Source of the DNA: Varanus komodoensis
Taxonomy: Eukaryota; Chordata; Lepidosauria; Squamata; Varanidae
DNA: 64,000 bases
Reading direction: 5' to 3'
Assembly (NCBI RefSeq): GCF_004798865.1
Contig: NW_025336481.1
Span: 1,884,390-1,948,389 of the forward strand
In this document: piece by piece, positions 1 to 10,600 of the stretch
Numbering within the stretch: position 1 is the stretch's first letter
How the letters are laid out: each line of letters starts with the position of its first letter
Translations under genes and position numbers: made by a program
Notes under the pieces: model-generated
The model's database searches: none
What the model was told of the DNA's origin: nothing
What the model saw: only the letters and a program-made list of their open reading frames with translations

Positions 1-3000
1 AGTGCTCTACGCTCTCTGCCTGCCCTCCGCCACCTGCCGCGGCGGCACTTGGTTAGCCGGCTGCAGCGGCAGAATTTAAGTTGGTAGAAACTGTCGCGCA
101 AGCACCTTCATAAGAAAGTCCATGGGAGGAGGAGAGGCTGGGCGTCTTCGCCACTTCCTACTTCTGACCACCCTGCCCCACAGGAAACCCACCACGCTTG
201 GCTTGGCCATGGCCCAGAATGGGCAGAGCGACCATCCGCAGACATCTGGCACAGCACACTCTCCTCTGCTCAAACTCTGCTCGTCTAGAAAGACCACCAA
301 GCGTCGGCCTCCTATCTCTTTTTCGAAGCTCACACGATGCAAGGAAGAAGCAACCGGGGACCGGAGGGCTGTTGCTTGGTTCTTGGCTATCTTCTAATTT
401 CTTCAGTTCTGGAAGGCAATCGGATGTTCCGGCGGCGCGGAGGCGAGATGCTCGCGGGGCCACACAGCCGTCCAGCGTCTTCAGCCTGTCACCTTTGTCC
501 AGTGGGTTCAAGGTTGCAAAAAGTGAACATAGTGCAAAGCAAGAGAAAACTGACTCAAGGACCTCCATCCGTGCCCCAAAGAGGAGGGGAGGGGAGGGGA
601 GGGGAGGGGCGAAACAGCAAGTTCCTCTGCCCGAGGTACGTCACTGGCAACTCTCCTTGGCTGGGCACTTGTCCTGCAGCTGCTTCGGAGACACGGAAAA
701 CCGAGAACGAGCTTCCAGCTCGGCAGCGCAGGGGCAGAATCAACAGCTCAAAAGTCTTGTGAGCGGGCTGGGGGACGGTGGCAGGAGTGACATTTCCGTG
801 GTCATCGAAAGTGATTTTTTTGCACACAACATTCATAATTCACTACATTCCGTAACACTCTGGGGTGGCGACGGTGCAGAGCTGCTGAATTCTCTCTCCC
901 TTCCCTGCAACACTTCTTGAAGTCTCAAGAATGCCTGCTTCAGTTTTGCCTCCCAGCAGAGTGCTATTTTTGAAAATGGTACAGACTCTCCAAGGCTTAA
1001 CTCTAGAAGCTGTGAAATAATGACGTGAGTGTCTCTGACAAAGTGCAGAGTGCCTTTTCCTTTTGCCAGTGCAGCATCAATCAGCATCTGCTACATGGAA
1101 CAATCAGGGATAGAAAATTCAGAGTACTGGGTCATGATTTTGAGATAGGCCCGAGTCTAAAAAATTAAACATCTCAGCCAAATACTACACAATGTGCGGC
1201 CTCTTGGGCTTCTATACCACTGAGAAGCAATTCTATGTGGATTCTCCTAACAACCATCTCTCTAAAATAATTTTATATGCTGCGTAATTTGTTCCTGGTG
1301 TCAACTGCTTCTCACGAATGCTGAAGATGCCTGTAAAGGGGCAGCAAGACTTCGATAATGTGAATTTTTCCTTAGTGGGTTGTTTAAAAAAAAGTGTGTG
1401 TTAGGGGAGATTTTCTAAGTAGAAAACTGGAAAGTTTATACCTGACATCAGAAATGCAGGTTGCAGGAAGCAAGAGGATGGAGTCTGAGAAACTGTGCAT
1501 GTTTTAGCAATTAGTGGAGGGAGAAAAGCATTATTGGCTTGCAGTTGGCCAATCAAGCTGCCTGCGGGGGGGGGGGGGGCAGGCATGGGGGCATCCAGGT
1601 GAGAGTTGCTGGTGTTCAGGTGTTGGGCCTGAACCCAGAAAGGAAGCAGAGGTAGAGGAGGAAATGAGCTCGAATGGGGGTTCATTGCTTGGCTCAGGTG
1701 TAAGGGACTGCAGGGCCTTGCGGTCTGAAACGTGGATCCTTGGAATGAAATGGTGGTGGGGGGGGGGCAGGATGAAGCCCCATGCACTGGTGTGTTTAAC
1801 GGGCAGAGCAGGCTGCCAGTCCTCAAGGTCCCCTCATGACTGCCAGATTTAGGAAGCTGCCAAAGGTTTACAAAGATCGCCGGCCCCACAACCGGGCAAG
1901 ACTGGCCTCTGGTTCGCCAGTGCCACAGCCTCCGTTCCCAGCAGCACCAACTTGCGTAATTCGTCTTGTACAGAAGAAATGTGGAATTCAAAGTACTCAG
2001 AGCAAGTGAGGAAGGCTGCCTGTTTAACAAGGACCCATGTCCTTGCAGGACGCGCAGTCTACCCCCCCCACCCCCCGTCTGCAGGGGCTGTTTCTAAATC
2101 GGAACAGCTTCCTTTCTATCGGATGGGCAGGGAAGGCCCCGGCTCTCAGCCCCGTCAGAGCGGCTCCACCAGAGACAGCAGGAGGGGCTGAAAAGTGGGA
2201 GCCAAATGGATGAAGCCCCATTTTTTCATTTTGCAAAAAGAAGTCAATGTCAGGATGCGCATGCACTTTTTGAAACCTTTCAGTGTATTTTAGCCAGCGC
2301 TCAGAGATGCTCACCCGTCCGACAGACAGGAAAATGTTTGCGGGGCCAGTGGGGTGGCGGGGCACGTTGGCCAGGAACTCCACCTTGCTAGGGTCCCGGT
2401 CAGGTATTTTGCCTGCGATGGGACGAAAGAAGGGAGAGCTGCAGGATCCACCCCTTCCATCGCTGGCAGTGACTTAGGATCTCTCTCTCCATCGCTAGGC
2501 GGCCCTGGGGGGCCACTTTCCTTCCCCTCCAGGATCTACAAAATGACCTTCAGTTAGTCCTGCAACCTGGCTGGAAGGCCGCCTGCCCAACTCGGTGGCC
2601 TCCAGGAGTGTTGGACGGCCACTCCCAGCTTTCGGGATCACTGGCTGTGTCGGCAGGGCTGGTGAGAACTGAAGCCCCAAACTTCTGGAGGGCCCTGGGT
2701 TGAGGAACGGGGGTGATGCTGATCAGGCGTAGCAATGGAGCAGGATGAGAATGGAGTGGGGGGGTGTGCAGAGCAGGTGGGGGGCCTGGTGGCAAAGACC
2801 TGGGCACCTGGGTAGTATAAGGGCAGCTCCCTATGGTCTTAGGAGGGATCGTAAAGAAAGCCTTGGAAGAAATGGAAGAGAAAGACAACAGCTGCAGCCC
2901 TGGGGAGTCTTCCTGGCCAAACCGCAAAATGTCTGGAGAGAGCCTAAGAGGGAAAGCAGCGGAATGGGCTGGACCAGCCGCTTAAGGAAAGTCTTGTAAC

Positions 3001-3383
3001 TTTCTTGAAGTGGGATGGCAGACCCCTTTCCAGAAGCCGGATCCCCTAGAAGGAGAGGGCCCTTCCAAAGAGGCAGCTGGCCTTCTGGCTACAGCAACGC
3101 AGAGACAATTCGCTTCCATTTGCACGTCCTCCAAGAATTCCGAAACAGCAGCGACGCCGCCTCTCAGGTCACTTAGCGCGACGTGAGACGGAGCGGGGCG
3201 GAACTCGCGTCAAGCTGTCCTCGTGTCCCCAGACCAACACCCAGAGAGTGAGGAAATAAGGAGTTTCGGGACGTGTATGGAACCTACAATCAGTGGTCAG
3301 CCGAATGGCCGCTGCCCTCAGGACGCGCTCTCTCCCCCAGGCGGGTGTGCGATGCTGCCGGCCGGCCGGACAGCCGGACGCGG
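1..3383. other. SNPH 3' flank, GC-rich, no recognised gene
   Basis: This stretch lies downstream of the SNPH stop codon on the minus strand. Human SNPH has a long 3' UTR, so part of this is probably transcribed. I found no AATAAA on the minus strand (TTTATT on the plus strand) between 1 and 3383, so no poly(A) site can be placed. Several open frames of 60-240 codons occur on both strands, but they overlap, are of biased composition and match no family I recognise. Homopolymer G runs sit near 1567 and 1760. No dispersed repeat was recognised. Confidence 0.5.
583..609 (+). repeat. (GGGGA)n short tandem repeat
   Basis: About five consecutive GGGGA units. Four or more G4 runs with one-base loops are, in principle, able to form a G-quadruplex. 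No nearby gene start was identified that would give it a role. Confidence 0.85.
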
Positions 3384-4647
3384 CTACGGCTGGGCGGAGG
3401 TGCCGCTCGCGCTGGCGACGGAGCGGCAGCTGATCTTGCGGATGGAGCGCAGCGCGATGGTGCAGCAGCCCCGCAGCAGCGAGCTGATGTTGTAGATGGG
3501 CTGGTCCTGCCTGCGCTGGGAGCGGCACAGCCAGGCCACCGTGGGCACGGCGGGCACCACCACAGCCAGCAGATCCACGATGAAGTGGCGGCTCCAGTAC
3601 GTCTTGGGCTCCAGGGCGGACGCCGCCGCCGCCCCGGCGGTGTCCTGGCCGGGCTCGGCCCACTCGTCATCCTCCGGAGCACACACGATGCTCACGGACT
3701 CGCTCGCACGGGGGGGCTGCTGCCCCGAGGGATTGTTGGCCTCCGGGCTCGGGGACCCCGGGGGTCCTGCTGGGTTCTCCGCCTGCTCCCCTGCACCGGC
3801 TGCCGCGGCAGAGCTGGGCTCGGGGGCGGCCAAATCCACGGCCCCCGCGAGGGTTTGGCCACGGGGCTCCGAGCTGCTGGCCTCGGCGGCATCCTCCATT
3901 TCGGACACCCACACTGACGTGGGGCTGCCGAGGCTGCCGGCCTGGGATTTCATGACCTTCTCCAGGATGGTGTCCAGGTCCGGCTCGTAGGGCACATAGT
4001 CCGTCTGTATGGCTTGCTCCTGCAGGCAGCTCGCCTGCACCGCGGCCTCGACACTCTGCTGAGACCCCATCAGCTTCTCGTAGGTGGAGCTGGTCGGGAC
4101 CCGGGAGCCCAGCGTGAAGGAGGTCTGCAGGGAGCCTTCGTCCATGCCACAGTCCACGCCCGAGGAGACCAGGCTGCTCTGGTCCAGCAGCTCGGTCCGG
4201 CTCAGCGAGTCCTCGGCCGCCGCAAAGCCACTGTCCGCCCCCTCCTCCACCGAGATGGTCTGGGAGCCCCCCATGTTCCTGTCCGCTGCGCCCTGGTCGC
4301 TCAGCTTCGTGTAGGTGGAGCTGCGGGTGAGGGAGCGCGCCGGAGAGCCACCCGCGGACTCGGCCGCCCCCTCCTCCTTGACGGCCCCGTTCTGGGCCAC
4401 CTCCATGCTGTGCAGCAGCGTCTCCAGCTTCTTGTTCTGGATGTTGATGTCCACGAAGTACTTCTGCAGCCCCTTGTCCTTCTCGATCAGGTTGCTCTTG
4501 ACGGTGTCGATGACCTGCTTCAGCTGCTTGATCTCCTTCCGGGCCTCCTTGAGCGCCAGCTGGGCCTCCACGCGGTGGCACTCCTCCTCGATCCAGTCCT
4601 CCTGCATCCGCGAGAGCTGAGTCTTCAGGTCTTCAATCTCCGCATCC
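3384..4647 (-). CDS. SNPH: SNPH exon 4 (terminal coding exon)
   Basis: The acceptor is the pyrimidine-rich CTGCTTCAG just before 4647, and the stop codon TAG reads at 3386-3384. It encodes residues 101 (split Arg) to 521: coiled coil, Ser/Thr-rich middle, QTDYVPYEPDLDTILEKV block, membrane anchor and basic C-terminus. It is very GC-rich, so the opposite strand carries long open frames that are shadows. Confidence 0.96.
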
Positions 4648-7600
4648 CTGAAGCAGGCAGACAAGCAGATGGTGGCGGTTTGGGCTGCTCCCGCACTCCA
4701 CGCGGCCCCGAACCCCAACATTCAGTGCAAAAAGCATTACGAGCGCTGCCCTGATTTCTAGCAAGTGGCTGTGAGTGATCAGTGCTTACCAAGCCAGTTC
4801 TGTGAAATACTTTTTTTGATTATGTATTGCTATCGTCTTTATGGGTTGCTTATTTATGTTTTCCATAGAAAGAAATTCCAAAAACCTATTGTGCAGATTC
4901 TGAAAAATTACCTTTATTGGCTTCCCTAAGGCCCCCAGAGTGCTGAATGGGGCTTGTGGAAGCCAAAGGATGCAGCTCTGGTGCTTCACTGGCTTGTGGC
5001 ATTCTTGGAAAGTCTCACGTTTCATCCTTTGACTGCCTGAAGTCATACTCAGGAGGGCTAGGATGTACTAAACCAGCACCCTGCATGGAGGGGTGGATAC
5101 TGGGAAAGATGAAGGGGGAAAGATCAGTGCCCCAAACGAGCAAAAAACTAGAACAGGGACCTATCATAGAAACAGAGCGAGTCAGAAGGGGCCTCCCAGG
5201 CCACCTAGTCTGACCCCTGGCTCCAGCCAGCTCCACTCACAACATGCCCACCATGTGCATGTCTAGTCTATCCTTGAACACCCTCACCGATGGGGCCTCA
5301 ACGACCTCCCATGGAAGCCCATTCCCACCCTCGGGGTCCTGACTGTCAGGAAGTGCTTCCTGGCATCCAAATGGAACCTTGGCTCCCTGAGCTTTGCTCT
5401 GTGTGTCCTGCCTTCCTCTGCAGGAGAGAACAGGTCTCTACCCATCTCCGTGTGAAACCCCCTCACATACCTGTATGTCGCCAACAGATCCCCTCGGAGT
5501 TTCCTCTTCTCCAGGCTGAAGAGACCCAGTTCCCTCAGTCTCACCTCATACCCCATCCCCTGCAAACCGGCCACCAACCTTGTGGCCCTACGCTGCACTG
5601 ACTCTAACCTGGCTGTATCCTTCCTGTAATGAGGGGCCCAAAACTGAGCACAATACTCCAGTTGCGGGCGCACCAGAGTCGCATAGAGTGGTAGTAATCC
5701 CTCTCTCGCTCTAGAAGCCACACCTCTGGCTATGCAACCAAGGGTGGCATTGGCCCTCTTGGCCACCGCATCACACGGCTGACTCACGTTCAGCCTGCAG
5801 TCGACCAGCACCCCGAGGTCCCTTTCACAAGTGCTGCTCTCCAGCCACTTGTCCCCTAACCTGCACTTATGACACCCCTTCCTGTGCCCCAAGTGCAAGA
5901 CCTTGCACTTATCCACATTGAACACCAAGATGACACTACCAAGATGGTGCAGCTCTGGCAAATTGACAACGGCTCTTCCCTGGGAGACCAGCCGGGGTCT
6001 GCACGACCTTGCGGGGTCTCCACAGGGAAGACCCTTCCAAGTCCCCCGCCCAGCACTGCCAACCTCGTCAGGGCGACGCTTCCCAGCAAGCCCCGCTTTT
6101 CCTCCCGCGTTAGTGAACCCCCCGGTCAAACGTTTCGGAGAGGCGCAAGGTGCCGGCCGACTGGGCCAAGGGGAGCGTGGGCCCACCTGCCGCAGACGCA
6201 GGGGCGGCCGATACCGACCTGTCCTGCAGGCGCTCATGCGTGTCCTTCAGCCTGGCCCGCAGGTGCCGGATGCAGACCTCCTTCTGCTGGAGGGGGGTCA
6301 GGTACTGCTCAGGGGTTGGGGGCTTGATCCCGTGGTTATCGCTGCACAGCATGTACTTGATGGGGCGTCTGGAAAGACAGGAAGCCGTCAAAACAGGCCG
6401 TCGCTCCTCCTCGCTCGCCCCGAACTGCTTGCAGAAAACAGCTGGGGAGCGAACGGAACGAGCGCGATCCGTGGGAGCCCGGGGGGAGCCCTCACGGTCC
6501 CTCATCCTGGGAGGCAGACTTGACCTCCGGTTCTGCGGAGGCTTGAGAGTGCCCGACCACAGCCCCCCCTTTCACCAATGCACATCCGACCCTCGTTCGC
6601 CTCGCCCTTCTCCCCTTTCTATTCCGCCTTTCTCATTCTGGAAATTACTTGGCAAGCTCCTCGGGGCAGGAACGGGGCTTTGCAACGCCAGAAACTCGGC
6701 ACTCCCTTCGGCTGCTCCGAGGCGGGGCATGTGCCCAGCTCCCCCTCCCAAAGCTGGGTGAGAACAGGGCAGGGGAGCCCTCCAGGCCGGCGAGTGCTTC
6801 AGGGGCGCCCCTTGCCCAGGCATGGGGGAAACGGCGGTGAAGAAACAGGGAAACGTGGCAGAGGAGCGGCTTAGACAGCCCTCCAAGACAAGGCCCGTGC
6901 GCCTGCGCTGGCCAGGTGAGCGGCTCTCTGCCTGCACGGACTTGCTGAGCTCCAGGCCCCCGGGTGGCGTTCGCCCACGAGCCCCACCCTGGGCTCACCT
7001 GTGCCCTCGGGAGGCAGGCGGGAGGGGAGCTCCTACATAGCCGCGCAAGCCGCACTGGCTGCAGTGGGGACAGAGCGTGGCCCAGGCGCCCCCCCCCCCG
7101 GCCTGCCTGCGAGTCTGAGGCCACCCCCAGCGCCCTCGCTCGCACGCGCGGGACAGGTGCCTCCACTGCCACGGAAAGGACGGGTGGCGACGGGAAAGGG
7201 GACTGTGCCTCAGAGGGGCGCATGGTTTCCCTGGGGGGACAACTGGCTTGCCCTCTTTCTGGTGCAAAGATAGTTTTACTTTCCCAAGCCTTTTAAGTGT
7301 GAGAGCCTTGTCCTTGATATGCCATCTTTCTTCTCAGTTCTTTTACTGTGATTACGTGGAGTGCATATTAATCTGGGGCTTGTTTGACTGAAGTGTTCTC
7401 TGCAGGGCAGGGCAGAAATGTCTAGAATAATTAAATACATAGGTAGGTTTTTGTATGATTTGGTAGACAAAAAGTGCCTCAGAAGCCTTGGCGTTGAGCC
7501 GTTCTTCCCTTGGGCCTGGAATGTCTGTTTGTCCTGCCAGGGCTGAGACCAGACTTCTTGTTGTGTGTGAATATGGCCAGCAAGAGATAAGAATGTTAAT

Positions 7601-10600
7601 GCGACTGTAAAGTTGTCTTTAAAATGCTATGAATGTTCTGGGTAAGTGGTAGTGACCTGTTTCAATTTCTGCGGATTGTTCACAGCAGGGTACAGATGGA
7701 TCTCCTTGCTTCCCCCCCCCCCCCTCCCACCACTGCACTTGACTGAACTTTGAGAATTTTGGAAGCCAGCCTGGGTTCCTTGCAGGAGGGGGAAAGGGGG
7801 TGCGAATGTCTTGTTGTAAAAGTAATAATAACAGCTTCTGGGGTCGCTGACTGCCCCCGTTCCTACCCCTTGCATCTGTGCTTCCCAGACAGCATAAAAG
7901 GGCCATCTTTAACATAGAAACACAGAAACAGAGCAAGTCAGAAGAGGTCTCCTGGGCCATCTAGTCTGACCCCCAGCTCCAGCCGGTTCTGCTCACGACA
8001 TGCCGACAACATAGCGAGTCAGAAGGGGCCATCTAGTCTGACCCGGGCACTAGCTGGGTCCACTCATGACATGCCCACCATGTGCATGTCCAGCCTGTCC
8101 TTGAACACCCGCACCAATGGGGCCTCAACCTCCTCCCGTGGAAGCCCATCCCATGCCCTGGGGGTCCTCACCATCAGAAAGTGCTTCCTGGCATCCACCT
8201 TGAATCTTGGTCCCTTGAGCTTTGCTCTGTTGGGGCGTGTCCTGCCTTCCTCCGCAGGGGAAAACAGGTCTCTCCCCACCTCCATGTGACACCCCCTCAT
8301 CTACTTATATGTCGCCCACAGGTCCCCTCTGAGTCTCCTCCTCCCCAGCCTGAAAAGACCTGGCTCCCTCAGCCTCTCCTCGTCTGGCTTCCCCTGCAAA
8401 CCAGCCACCATCCCCGTGGCCCTCCGCTGCACCGACTCCAACCTGGCTACATCCCTCATGTAATGAGGGGCCGAGAATATAAAAGCTACTGATGGCTGTT
8501 GGGCAGAAAGAGGATTTAGTACTTCAGAACAGCTCTGAAGCTGGGCAGCTCCGGACTTCTAAGAAAATTGTGACTTCGGTACCACTGCGTCGGACGGAGA
8601 CTGGGAACTTAAAGGGGCACAGCTCGAGAATGACATTTTGAACTGGCCCAGAAACTGCCTGTTAGAGGACGTGTGGGGCTGTCACCTAAGATCACGTTTT
8701 TATTACATAATCTGTCCGACCCTGGGCAGCTGACAGTGACGTGGTGTGATGGGAGGGAGGGAGGGACGAGAGCACCATCAGCAGCAGGATGACAGGTAGG
8801 CTGAACGATGTACGGAGGGACGAGGCACCGGAGAGCGGCGAGGCAATGCCAAAAACGTGTAATCCGTAAGCGCCTCCGTAGGTGGCTACGCCATCTGCTG
8901 GCATAAGCCGTGACCGTCATCGTGTCCGCTCTTGGTTCCTTCGCCACAGATTGCATGTCTATGGGAAAACGTTTGAGCTGCAAGCTGCATGTTCCTTCTT
9001 ATCAACAGGGCAAAAGTGTGGTTTAGCGGCAGTCTGTGTCTTCCCCAGCCGTACCTGTCTGAAAAAACCGAGTCTAAACACGGGATCCACCTTTGGGTGA
9101 GAAATCTGGCTCCACGGATTGAGGCCTGACCGGTAGCATCACTCCCTGGGTCTCCATCCGTGTGCCACTGACATGGAGCAGGACGGCTTATCTGCTCGTG
9201 AGCAGAGTGGAAAAGCTGAGCGACTTTTTAGCTGCACTTGTATCCTCACAAACAGTGTGAGTTTGATGAGCTCATTGTTTCATGGCTTCATGTATATGGG
9301 CGCCTATGACTTCCAAAAACCATCATAAATCCATGCTTCAGTTTAGCATTTCGCTACAAATTCTTCTGCCTTTATTTGGAATCGTGCAGGTGCATTTACA
9401 CTAAAAGTAAGACAAGGACAAAAGAACCTGCCTTCCCCAGAGAAATGCCTCTGGGCTGTGTTTGTAAGATCCCATAATATTTATTTTCTGTATGCACAAC
9501 AGCTTGCACCTGGTGTGCATAATGGCCCGTGCACACCTGTGAGGCAGGTCACCGGTGGTCCTCCGAATGTTTCGGCCTGCAGCTCCCATGATCCCTTGCC
9601 AGTGGTTATGCTGGCTAGGGCTGCTGGGAGTTGTAGGTGAAAACGTCTGGAGGACACAAGTCGCCTGCCCAATGCGCAGTCATCGCACCTGGAATTCCAA
9701 CGTCTCCGCAGGAAATTATCTCACGCAAAAGGGCTTTCTGCTCAGCCACGGAGCTCCTGCAAGTTGAAATGGATGCCAGCAGGAGAAGATACCGCTCTGT
9801 GAGTTTCTGAGGCCTGCATCCTGAAACCCTTCCTGATTTACAGGGTCTCTGCTTAGCTGGATCAACTGGTATCTGGGATTAGGGGACTCTATGCTCAAAG
9901 ACCTTCACATTTGCACCTATGCTGGGCATAGTCCTTATGATGAGGCTGTACATGGCTATCAGCCGGAAGAGCTAAATGAAACCTTCCCCTTCAGAGCTTA
10001 GGATCATTCTTGGATGAGCAGACTCTGGGTGCAATCGAACAAGCAGAAAGGCCAGCTTGCATTTGTTGGGAAAATGCAGCTAAATCCTGGCAGAAAAGGG
10101 TTGCTTTGTGCTATAAAATGCCCGCACCCCTTTCTCAGGAAGCGCCCAGAAATCCCAAGCCAGGTCACTGCTGGCATTTGCTGCTGCTGGAAGAAGTGGG
10201 ACCTGATGGCTTCCCCAGGGAGCTGCCGGGGCGGCTGTTTCGCTGCTCAGGAAGAACTGGTCAGGCTGCCAGGTTAATGCAATCACCCTCATTTGCACAC
10301 CAAGACTCAAAATCCCAGGATCATTAAGTTAATCTCCTGCAATCAAATGCTTTTTAGAAAGCCAGATCCTGAAGATGAAACTCAAATGCTTTGGCCACCT
10401 AATGAGAAGGAAGGACTCCCTGGAGAAGAGCCTGATGCTGAGAACAAGAGATGGCAAAAGAAGGAGGGGAGGGCAGAGGATGAGGTGGCTGGATGGAGTC
10501 ACTGGGGCAGTGGGTGTGGGCTTGGGTGGACTCCGGGGGACGGTGGGGGACAGGAGGGCCTGGAGGAGTGTTGTCCATGGGGTTGTGATGGGTCGGACAC

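Noticed and set aside
1-920. Overlapping open frames of 84-240 codons on both strands
   Set aside because: GC-rich composition gives long frames by chance; no domain, splice pattern or family resemblance was seen.
3273-4754. Long open frames on the plus strand and in other minus frames
   Set aside because: They are shadows of SNPH exon 4, whose frame matches syntaphilin throughout.
5284-6237. A 317-codon minus-strand frame overlapping SNPH exon 3 and the CR1 copy
   Set aside because: It is a chance join: its first third is SNPH exon/intron sequence in a wrong frame, and the rest is CR1.
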